From assembly GCF_000799715.1 (NCBI RefSeq), contig NZ_JUHG01000015.1:1-64000 (forward strand): a stretch of 64,000 bases of DNA, written 5' to 3'. Of this stretch, positions 16,242 to 23,481 are shown piece after piece. How positions within the stretch are numbered: the first letter of the stretch is position 1; every line of letters begins with the position of its first letter. Origin of the DNA: Martinezella rhizogenes (GTDB lineage: Bacteria; Pseudomonadota; Alphaproteobacteria; Rhizobiales; Rhizobiaceae). The notes below the pieces were generated by a model, which was not told the origin of the DNA, searched no databases, and saw nothing but the letters and a program-made list of their open reading frames with translations. The translations under genes and the position numbers were made by a program.

Positions 16242-18152
16242 ATGTTGGAATATGATTTCCGAGGAAGCGACAGTTTTTCGCGTGAGGCCGTTGTCGATGA
16301 AATCGCGCGATTGCGCATGTCTCGCGGCTATGAATTAGGGCGGCCCCTGCCGGGTGTCGTTGCTGATTCCTGGAAGCGTTGCCTGGCCGATTACAATCTC
16401 GCTCCAGATCATGTTCCGCGAGCCGAGGTTCTGACCCACGGAGAGTTCAGAAACCTCGAGCAGGATTACGAGGACCTGCTTGCCGTTGCCGAGCCCGAGG
16501 TCGAAAAGCTGTTCCTGCGTCTGGTGGACAGCGAGTACCTGGTGTCCCTTGCCTCCGCGAAGGGAGTGATGATGCTGTTCCGCTGTGACCATCAATTCCT
16601 CAGTGACATGTCGAGAATGGGCGTGCTGCCGGGGTCGGTTTGGGCAGAGGAAAGACAGGGGACAAATGGCGTCGGCACGTGCCTGAGGACCGGCCAGTCC
16701 ATCGTGATTGCCGGCAAGCAGCATTACGGATTAGCGACCCAGGCATTGTCGTGCATCACCGCACCCTTATTCGGGCGGCGGCAGGTCCTGCAGAGCGTCA
16801 TCAATGTTACCACCGCACGCGTCAGCGACGATCGGACCAATCGCGTCGTGCTCGATATCGTCGAGAGGTCAGCACGGCGAATTGAGAACCGCTACTTCGC
16901 TCGACTGCACCGTCACAATAATTTGCTAAGACTTTTCAATGATGTGGAAAGCTCTGATCTCGCAGAAGAGGGTCGTGTCGCCATTGACGACAACGGTCTT
17001 ATCATTGATGCGAGTTCACAGGTCGCGGCACTCACCGGCTTGCAAGCGGAAGATCTGATCGGGCGTCAAGCGGAGGAAGCACTCTGCATGGACTTGTCGT
17101 TGACGGATATACGTCCCGACAGAGCTTATCGTCTACCAGGCAAGAATCTGCAGGTCGTTTTCAATCACCGAGAGACGAAAACGTCTCGGATGGTTGGGCG
17201 CAATGATGACGAAAGACCAGGCGCGTTGCCCACGGCTATGCTCATGACGCCTGTGCAGGCCTCGAGGTTGGCCGAAAAGGACCTTCGCATTGATCCGATG
17301 ATGTCACTGGTTCTCGAGAGAGCGGAAAAGCTTTATCGGGCAGGTATACCGTTGATCATCGGTGGGGAAACGGGAAGCGGCAAAACGGCTTTTGCCGAAA
17401 TCACCGCCCGACGCAGCTCGGGCGAAGAGACCGAAACGCTTTTCATTGACTGTGCGGCGGTGACCAGCCAGAGAGCGGGAACCGCGATTTTCCATCCGCA
17501 GTTGCCACTTCACGCCAACACCTGCCTTATCCTGGACCGTCTTGAAGAACTTGACGAGGGTGGGCAGATCGCTCTGCAGACGCTTCTTGAAAGTCGTGAC
17601 CATCGGACGAACCATCGCTTCGGGATCATTGCATTGATCGGCTCCGATTTTGACGGTTTGGCCAAGAGTGGCAAGCTTAGGGGCAGCCTGCTGCACCGGT
17701 TGAAAGGTGGAACCGTCTTCCTCCCACCTTTGAGGAACCACCCGGATCTAGCCGGAGTGATCAATGATTTGTTCGGGATTGAAAGTCGCAACAGCGGGCG
17801 AACGGCACTGCGCCTGAGCGAGGAGGCTCGGCTCGTGATGTTGAACTACCATTGGCCGGGTAATTTACGCGAGCTGCGCAACGCTATCCGGCACGCGGTG
17901 GTACTTGCGGAAGCTGATACCATCGACCTTGAGCATTTGCCCGAAGATATGGTGTCCGAGATTGCCCGGACGGATTTGACAGCGCGCTCGCAGTCGCAGG
18001 CCTCGCGTATTGAAGCAGCTCTTCGTCACAATGGAGGAAATGTTTCACTGACCGCACGGTATCTGGGGGTTTCGCGGGCTACGCTCTACAGGAAAATTCA
18101 GATCCAGAAGTCGCGTGAGAAGGCCTCGGACATGGAATGCTTAAAGAGATAG
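16242..18152 (+). CDS. AcoR/DhaR-like Fis-family transcriptional activator lacking GAFTGA
   Basis: A 636-aa regulator with the AcoR layout: N-terminal GAF sensor (about residues 70-220), PAS-like segment (AIDDNGLIIDASSQVAALTG, about 245-290), AAA+ domain (Walker A GGETGSGKT about 374) and Fis-type helix-turn-helix at the end (NVSLTARYLGVSRATLYRKI). The AAA+ domain is shortened. After LFIDCAAV there is no GAFTGA loop to contact sigma-54, Walker B reads LILDRLEEL with Arg instead of Glu, and the first arginine-finger region is RGSLLHRL. It therefore resembles DhaR/TyrR-type members that act on sigma-70 promoters. It probably controls the flanking monooxygenase and dehydrogenase genes through the CTGTCTC palindromes. 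Confidence 0.85.
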   Translation: MLEYDFRGSDSFSREAVVDEIARLRMSRGYELGRPLPGVVADSWKRCLADYNLAPDHVPRAEVLTHGEFRNLEQDYEDLLAVAEPEVEKLFLRLVDSEYLVSLASAKGVMMLFRCDHQFLSDMSRMGVLPGSVWAEERQGTNGVGTCLRTGQSIVIAGKQHYGLATQALSCITAPLFGRRQVLQSVINVTTARVSDDRTNRVVLDIVERSARRIENRYFARLHRHNNLLRLFNDVESSDLAEEGRVAIDDNGLIIDASSQVAALTGLQAEDLIGRQAEEALCMDLSLTDIRPDRAYRLPGKNLQVVFNHRETKTSRMVGRNDDERPGALPTAMLMTPVQASRLAEKDLRIDPMMSLVLERAEKLYRAGIPLIIGGETGSGKTAFAEITARRSSGEETETLFIDCAAVTSQRAGTAIFHPQLPLHANTCLILDRLEELDEGGQIALQTLLESRDHRTNHRFGIIALIGSDFDGLAKSGKLRGSLLHRLKGGTVFLPPLRNHPDLAGVINDLFGIESRNSGRTALRLSEEARLVMLNYHWPGNLRELRNAIRHAVVLAEADTIDLEHLPEDMVSEIARTDLTARSQSQASRIEAALRHNGGNVSLTARYLGVSRATLYRKIQIQKSREKASDMECLKR

Positions 18153-18275
18153 CGAATGGCCCAATGCCACTCCGTCTCCCGCATGATGTTGCCCACCTCC
18201 GGCGTTCACTGGCACAAGGTGACTTTAAACAGAACGGCAAAATCAGGTCTTTTTCCCGCTGCGGGACAGCCTAAA

Positions 18276-18299
18276 CACCGCCCCAGAATTGGGGCGGTG
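18276..18299. terminator. Hairpin between convergent activator and SDR genes
   Basis: Ten-base stem (CACCGCCCCA with its complement) and loop GAAT, in the 168-bp gap between the convergent stops at 18152 and 18321. Read on the minus strand it is followed by TTTAGG, so it best serves the SDR gene; no long U-tract is present. A second short hairpin (TCCCGC/GCGGGA) lies at 18254-18266. Confidence 0.4.
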
Positions 18300-18320
18300 G
18301 ACGCAAATTGGAGGGGTCTG

Positions 18321-19112
18321 TCAGAGCGAGAATCCGCCGTCTACAGCCATGGCCTGGCCTGTCACATGTTTCGCCGAAGCGAGATAGACAACCATTTGGC
18401 CCATGTCTTCAGGGGTCTGGGCAACGCCTTGGGGAAGGAAAACCTGCTGGTGTCGGGCCCAGGACTGCTCCTCGGACTCACCTGGCTGCGCCCACAAGGC
18501 TGACAGACCACTCTCACCCCGCCACATTCCTGTCCCGACGATACCCGGGCAAAGCGCGTTTACCGTAATCCCGTCCGTGGCAACTTCCTTCGCGATTGCG
18601 TTGGTCAGGCCGATCACACCGAACTTCGAAGCGCTGTAGTGCGATAGGTTCGGAAAGCCGACTTTGCCTGCAATTGAGGATGTATTGATGATCCGGCCGA
18701 ACTTCGCCTTTCTCATCAGCTTGATTTCGGCCTGGCAGCACAAGAACACGCCGCGAAGATTGACGTCGATGACGTCATTCCACTGTTCGAAGGTGAGTTC
18801 TTCGATCCCACCCAAACTTACAACACCCGCGTTGTTGATGGCGATATCCAGGCGGCCAAATTGCTTCTCCACTAGGTCCATCATAGCGGAGACACTCTGC
18901 GGCTTCCTCACATCGACTTGGATAGCCATGGTACGGCGCCCCAGCGCCGCGATCGCCGATGCTCCCTCCTCGGCAAGCTCCTTAGTGTAATCGGCCACCA
19001 ATACGTCGGCACCGGCTCGAGCAAGGCTTGTCGCTATGCCAGCCCCAATGCCGCGGCCTCCGCCGGTAATCAATGCGATTTTCCCTTCGAGCGAAAAGTT
19101 CGAATCTCCCAT
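18321..19112 (-). CDS. SDR family NAD(P)-dependent oxidoreductase
   Basis: A 263-aa classical short-chain dehydrogenase: cofactor motif TGGGRGIG (about residues 17-24), NNAG in AINNAGVVSLGG, catalytic Ser in NTSSIAGKVG, and the YxxxK motif in HYSASKFG. The C-terminal AMAVDGGFSL is typical. It probably interconverts a hydroxyl and a keto group, perhaps on a CoA ester given its place beside the CaiB transferase and the thiolase cluster. It is followed 240 bases upstream by the CaiB gene on the same strand. The exact substrate is unknown. Confidence 0.9.
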   Translation of the reverse strand: MGDSNFSLEGKIALITGGGRGIGAGIATSLARAGADVLVADYTKELAEEGASAIAALGRRTMAIQVDVRKPQSVSAMMDLVEKQFGRLDIAINNAGVVSLGGIEELTFEQWNDVIDVNLRGVFLCCQAEIKLMRKAKFGRIINTSSIAGKVGFPNLSHYSASKFGVIGLTNAIAKEVATDGITVNALCPGIVGTGMWRGESGLSALWAQPGESEEQSWARHQQVFLPQGVAQTPEDMGQMVVYLASAKHVTGQAMAVDGGFSL

Positions 19113-19351
19113 TTAACTCTCTCCCTGAACATATTTCCTTCGCCGTCGTCGCGATGACTGGCGAAGACAAGAGAGCATCTTGGGACGCGCGCAGACAATT
19201 GACTAAGGTGCGCCGTAGCATGGAGCCGCACTGTCGCGATTGAGAATTCACGATATGCGAGACACGCATGTTCAAAAGGGTTCGGGCTTTCGGCGTCGAT
19301 TCCGCCTGATTGGTTGGTCTCGCTTTCCGTGGCGCGCTCGAATTTCGGACT

Positions 19352-20572
19352 TTACTCCGCAGCCTGGCGCTGTCGGCCGGTAAATGCAGCCTCGGAAGCG
19401 ATGATCTCGGCGATCTCATCGTCACTCAGTCCGAGCTCGGACAGGATCTCACGTGTCTCCCATCCACGGGGCTGTGCATATCCTCCAGCCGACGGATAGG
19501 CGTCATCGCACCTTATGGTCGAGCGGATAACCGATATCGTACCTTCGGTCGGATGCTCTTCCGTTGACAACAATCCTACGGCCTCGAGGTGCGGGTCGCT
19601 GCGCAGGGTTTCATTCGTGTGGCATGGCATCGCCGCAATGTCAGCCGCTTGAAAGATCGCCAACCATTCTGCGCTTGTCTTGTCCGATAGCGCGGCTCCA
19701 CGAACTTCGAACCATTCCTTAACGTTCTTCGCCCGCGCGGCAACGGTTGCGAATCTGGGATCGTCCAAAAGATGATCGCGGCCAACTGCCTTGAGAAACG
19801 CTCTGACCTGCGGATCTGTGTTGATGGTAACCGAAATCCATCCATCAGACGTCTTCAGAGGCTTGTTATGCGGATTGAGAAGTCGTCGGTCCCCGGCGGC
19901 GCCGACGGGGGGCTCGAAGGATTCTTGCGCCAGATGCTCCTGCAAGACAAACGCCGCCATCGTTTCGAACATCGGAATCTCGATCGAGCTGCCGCCGCCG
20001 CCCGCATTTCGTTTGATGACAGCGGCCATGATGGCGCCGGCGGCAATCTCTCCGACAACGTGATCGCACACGACCAAAGGCACATATGAAGGCTCGCCGT
20101 CCCGGGCAAGGAACAGTCCCGCAATTCCGGACGCGCCCTGGACAACACTGTCGTAGGTGGGCCGACCTGCGTAGGGGCCATCGGTGCCGTAGCCGGTGAT
20201 CAGGCAATGGATCTTGTCTGGATACCTCTGTCTCACCGAGGCGGCGTCCAGGCCGAGGCGCTCCAATGCTCGCGGGCGCATGTTCGCGACGATCACGTCT
20301 GATCTTTTGATCAGCCGATCGACAATTTCTGCCGCGCCAGGCTTCTTGAGGTCGAGACAAATGTTCCGCTTGCCGCGGTTGAGATGAAGATAGGTGCCCG
20401 AGTGCTGGCCCGTCGGCGATAGTCCCCCCAACCCCCGCATCAGATCCCCCTCCGGCGCCTCAACCTTGATGATTTCAGCTCCATACTGGGCAAGGCGCCA
20501 CGTGCAGGTTGGCCCGACCACGACACTGGTCAGGTCCAGAACACGAAGGCCGCTGACTTGAACGTCGTTCAC
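19352..20572 (-). CDS. CaiB/BaiF family (class III) acyl-CoA transferase
   Basis: A 406-aa class III CoA-transferase: RVLDLTSVVVGPTCTWRLAQ, the strand EIIKVEAPEGD, RGKRNICLDLKKP, and the catalytic Asp in TYDSVVQGASG. The GTG at 20572 is taken as start: GGAGGCG stands seven bases before it and an upstream 32-codon ORF ends in an overlapping GTGA, so translation is probably coupled. The longer frame reading upstream from there is not typical of the family. It likely activates the acid that is handled by the FAS1-type hydratase, FadJ-like protein and thiolase in this cluster. Confidence 0.88.
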   Translation of the reverse strand: MNDVQVSGLRVLDLTSVVVGPTCTWRLAQYGAEIIKVEAPEGDLMRGLGGLSPTGQHSGTYLHLNRGKRNICLDLKKPGAAEIVDRLIKRSDVIVANMRPRALERLGLDAASVRQRYPDKIHCLITGYGTDGPYAGRPTYDSVVQGASGIAGLFLARDGEPSYVPLVVCDHVVGEIAAGAIMAAVIKRNAGGGGSSIEIPMFETMAAFVLQEHLAQESFEPPVGAAGDRRLLNPHNKPLKTSDGWISVTINTDPQVRAFLKAVGRDHLLDDPRFATVAARAKNVKEWFEVRGAALSDKTSAEWLAIFQAADIAAMPCHTNETLRSDPHLEAVGLLSTEEHPTEGTISVIRSTIRCDDAYPSAGGYAQPRGWETREILSELGLSDDEIAEIIASEAAFTGRQRQAAE

Positions 20573-20667
20573 TTGTCGCCTCCTCGTGCGAGGCACCGCG
20601 CCGACTGCATCGGCGGCCTGGATCGTTCGAAGCCGTTTGGTTCGATGACGCGTTCGGTGCTGATCAT
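20569..20667 (-). CDS. Small ORF (32 codons) translationally coupled to the CoA-transferase
   Basis: ATG at 20667 preceded by a strong GGGAGGAAGG Shine-Dalgarno. The 32-residue product starts MISTERVIEPNGFERSRPP and is Arg-rich, with no membrane segment. Its TGA overlaps the GTG start of the CoA-transferase in a GTGA arrangement. It could be a leader peptide controlling the operon or the remnant N-terminus of a longer gene. No family is recognised. Confidence 0.4.
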   Translation of the reverse strand: MISTERVIEPNGFERSRPPMQSARCLARGGDK

Positions 20668-20761
20668 GACCTTCCTCCCATAGTGATCTTTTGAAGCAGG
20701 CTTGCGGCAAGGCATCCGCCAAACGCCCCTCCCGCCGGCGGCGCCATACTTATCGAGAGCA

Positions 20762-20842
20762 CATATGAAGTCAATCGTTCACTGATAAAATATCAGATGC
20801 ATGTCGTTATTTCGAATATGAACTCTTGACATCACATATGAA
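20762..20842. promoter_or_regulatory. A+T-rich divergent control region with ATATGAA repeats and CTGATA palindrome
   Basis: Between the divergent CoA-transferase unit and the SDR operon. It holds CATATGAA at 20762-20769 and 20835-20842 and AATATGAA at 20815-20822 (the last two exactly 20 bases apart), plus CTGATA-AAA-TATCAG at 20782-20796. A TTGACA box at 20826-20831 may be the -35 for the plus-strand operon, but the -10 is poor. The IclR regulator at 28084 is a possible binder. Confidence 0.4.
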
Positions 20843-20884
20843 ATCCGAAAGATCGCGAGCCATAGCTTATGCGGAGGAGACAGA

Positions 20885-21646
20885 ATGTTGATGAAGGACA
20901 AGGTTTGCGTCATTACAGGCGCCGCCTCTTCTCATGGGATCGGCCGAGCAACCGCCAACATGCTCGCGGCAAACGGCGCAAAAATCGCCATCATCGATGT
21001 TAGCGAGAGCATCGCTTCTGCCGCGGCGGCCCTGGGGGCAGAGTATCCCGAAGCCGACGTGCGCGGCGTGCGCTGTGATATCTCGTCGCGCAACGACTGT
21101 GACGATGCCGGCGCGGCGATCCTGCGGCAATTCGGTCGCATCGACGCCCTGGTGCACTGCGCCGGTATTATGCGCCCAGCGAAATTCGAAGACATCACCG
21201 CGCAGGATTTTGCTGAGGTGATCTCGATCAACCTTGCCGGCACCTTCAATATTATCCGGGCTTTCTCGGCGTCGATGGTCGCGCAGCGCAGCGGATCTAT
21301 CGTGAACGTATCGTCAGTCGCCGCACAGCGCGGCGGCGGCTTGTTCGGCGGATCCCATTATGCCGCTTCAAAAGGCGGCGTGTTGAGCTTGACGAAGACA
21401 TTGGCCCGCGAATTCGGCCCCGCCGGGGTTCGGGTGAATGCGGTCTGCCCATCGCTCATCGAGACCGATTTCGTCGCTGGCGCAATGTCCCCCGAGCGGC
21501 TGCGCGATCTGAGTGCTTCAATTCCACTGGGTCGACCGGGTCGCCCCGAAGAAGTCGCCGGAGCATGCATGTTCCTTGCATCCGACCTCTCCGCCTACAT
21601 GACCGGAACCACCCTCGACGTAAACGGCGGCATTCACATCCACTGA
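20885..21646 (+). CDS. SDR family NAD(P)-dependent oxidoreductase
   Basis: A 253-aa classical SDR with a cofactor loop extended by three residues (TGAASSHGIGRA, about residues 12-23), VHCAGIMRPAKF in the NNAG position, Ser in VNVSSVAAQRGGG, catalytic Tyr/Lys in HYAASKGG, and the C-terminal TTLDVNGGIHIH. A GGAGGAGA Shine-Dalgarno precedes the ATG. It opens a plus-strand run with VOC protein, thiolase, FadJ-like protein and permease, so it probably acts on a hydroxyacyl intermediate of that pathway. Confidence 0.9.
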   Translation: MLMKDKVCVITGAASSHGIGRATANMLAANGAKIAIIDVSESIASAAAALGAEYPEADVRGVRCDISSRNDCDDAGAAILRQFGRIDALVHCAGIMRPAKFEDITAQDFAEVISINLAGTFNIIRAFSASMVAQRSGSIVNVSSVAAQRGGGLFGGSHYAASKGGVLSLTKTLAREFGPAGVRVNAVCPSLIETDFVAGAMSPERLRDLSASIPLGRPGRPEEVAGACMFLASDLSAYMTGTTLDVNGGIHIH

Positions 21647-21706
21647 CGATAGACGGCAGTGGTCAACTGATCGGGCCCCGGTGGCTCGCTGAAAATGGAG
21701 GAAAAA

Positions 21707-22135
21707 ATGGCTACACACTTCCACCACGTAAACCTCACGGCGAAAGACGTCACGGACCTCGAGGATTTCTACAAGGACGTCATGGAGCTGCAACAGACCT
21801 ATTATGGCGGCCATGATGCAAGCGACCAGATCAAGGATCGCGGCTACGGCGGACACGTCACGTTTCTGACCGATGGCACGACGGAAATGCACCTGGCCAC
21901 ACGGGATCTCAACGTGGCCTTCAAGACCGGGAAGGGCGTCAATCCCCTTGACCGCGGCCATATCGCATTCCGAACGGACGACATTGAAGGCGTCAAGCGA
22001 CGCCTGACCGCGCGCGGCATTCCTTATGCCGACTACGGTCAGTGGGCCATCAAGGGCTGGCAGCAAATCTTCTTTCAGGACCCTGAGGGAAATGTCGTCG
22101 AAGTCCATGAAGTTCAGGGCGACGCAGCAGAGTAA
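21707..22135 (+). CDS. VOC-family (glyoxalase/extradiol dioxygenase fold) protein
   Basis: A 142-aa vicinal-oxygen-chelate protein with two beta-alpha-beta-beta-beta units. His in FHHVNLTAKDV, His in HIAFRTDDIEGVKRRL and Glu in DPEGNVVEVHEV are in the usual metal-ligand positions. The ATG at 21707 is chosen: TGGAGGAA lies 5-6 bases upstream and overlaps the alternative ATG at 21695. VOC proteins of this size include glyoxalases, methylmalonyl-CoA epimerases and small dioxygenases. Within a CoA-ester cluster an epimerase or lyase role is possible but unproven. Confidence 0.8.
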   Translation: MATHFHHVNLTAKDVTDLEDFYKDVMELQQTYYGGHDASDQIKDRGYGGHVTFLTDGTTEMHLATRDLNVAFKTGKGVNPLDRGHIAFRTDDIEGVKRRLTARGIPYADYGQWAIKGWQQIFFQDPEGNVVEVHEVQGDAAE

Positions 22136-22274
22136 GCCGCCTTCATCGCGCCAGAGGACGGCACGGTCGTGTGGGCTTGCGGCCGCGTCGTCAGCATGTG
22201 CCGCGTGAACGCGGCACAAAGCTCTCAGGCAGGATTGCCAGGGGGTTGTCCTGTGGGATGGAAAGGACACCGTT

Positions 22275-23480
22275 ATGACTGATGCATTTATTTGCGATTA
22301 TGTCCGCACGCCAATCGGCCGCTACGCCGGGGCGTTGAAAGACGTTCGCCCCGACGACCTTGCAGCATACCCGCTTCGCGCGCTTGTTGATCGCAACCGC
22401 GCAATCGATTGGGAAGCCGTCGGCGACTGCTATTTCGGTTGTGCGAACCAGGCGGGCGAGGACAACAGAAACGTCGCTCGCATGGCGCTGCTTCTGGCTG
22501 GCCTGCCGAGCACCATGCCTGGATCGACAATCAACAGACTTTGCGGCTCGGGCCTGGACGCGGTCGGCACTGCCGCACGTGCAATTCGCGCTGGCGATGC
22601 GACGATTATGGTGGCCGGCGGCGTCGAGAGCATGACGCGCGCTCCATTCGTGATGGGCAAGGCAACCGAGGCGTTTTCGCGACAGGTCGAAGTCGAGGAC
22701 ACGACCATCGGTTGGCGCTTCGTAAATCCAGAAATGAAGGCGCGGTACGGTGTCGATACGATGCCCGAAACGGCCGAAAACGTTGCCGAAACCTACAACA
22801 TCAGTCGCGACGACCAGGACCGCTTCGCCCTGAGGTCTCAGGAAAGGGCAGCGCTGGCTCAGGCGAATGGCTTTTTCGCAGGTGAAATAGTTCCCGTCAC
22901 CGTCAAAGGAAAGAAGACCGAGATTGTCGTTTCGGTCGATGAGCATCCGCGTCCCGATACAACACTTGAGGGACTCGCGAAACTTAAGACCCCTTTCCGG
23001 CCGACCGGTGGAAGCGTCACCGCGGGCAATTCTTCGGGCGTCAATGACGGTGCGGCGGCTCTTATTCTCGCATCCGAGCAAGCGGCAGTGAAATACGGCC
23101 TGACCCCACGGGCTCGCGTCGTGGCCATGGCCACTGCAGGTGTGGCTCCACGGCTGATGGGGATCGGACCCTTGCCTGCCACGAAGAAACTACTGGCAAG
23201 TCAAAACCTCAGCATCTCATCGATCGACGTGATCGAACTCAACGAGGCGTTTGCGTCGCAGAGCCTTGCGGTCATAAGGGGCCTCGGCCTTGCCGATGAC
23301 GCGTCATACGTCAATCCCCACGGGGGCGCGATAGCCCTTGGCCATCCACTCGGCATGTCCGGCGCTCGCCTGGCGGGAACTGCGGTGCGGGCGCTGGAAA
23401 AAATCGGCGGCAAGCGCGCCATTGCAACCATGTGCATCGGTGTCGGCCAGGGCATCGCCCTTCTGCTTGAGCGTGTGTGA
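22275..23480 (+). CDS. Acetyl-CoA acyltransferase (thiolase; 3-oxoadipyl-CoA thiolase-like)
   Basis: A 401-aa degradative thiolase that cleaves a 3-oxoacyl-CoA with CoA. The nucleophilic Cys is in NRLCGSGLDAV (about residue 90). NEAFASQSLAV, the His in HGGAIALGHPLG and the second Cys in CIGVGQGIALL complete the active site. Length and N-terminus (DYVRTPIGRYAGAL) resemble PcaF-type thiolases, but no beta-ketoadipate genes are nearby. The FadJ-like gene follows after one base, so the two are coupled, forming the last two steps of a beta-oxidation-type spiral. Confidence 0.93.
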   Translation: MTDAFICDYVRTPIGRYAGALKDVRPDDLAAYPLRALVDRNRAIDWEAVGDCYFGCANQAGEDNRNVARMALLLAGLPSTMPGSTINRLCGSGLDAVGTAARAIRAGDATIMVAGGVESMTRAPFVMGKATEAFSRQVEVEDTTIGWRFVNPEMKARYGVDTMPETAENVAETYNISRDDQDRFALRSQERAALAQANGFFAGEIVPVTVKGKKTEIVVSVDEHPRPDTTLEGLAKLKTPFRPTGGSVTAGNSSGVNDGAAALILASEQAAVKYGLTPRARVVAMATAGVAPRLMGIGPLPATKKLLASQNLSISSIDVIELNEAFASQSLAVIRGLGLADDASYVNPHGGAIALGHPLGMSGARLAGTAVRALEKIGGKRAIATMCIGVGQGIALLLERV

Positions 23481-23481
23481 A

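Noticed and set aside
18156..18503. 115-codon plus-strand frame after the AcoR-like gene
   Set aside because: Overlaps the 3' end of the SDR gene on the other strand and contains the terminator hairpin; no ribosome site.
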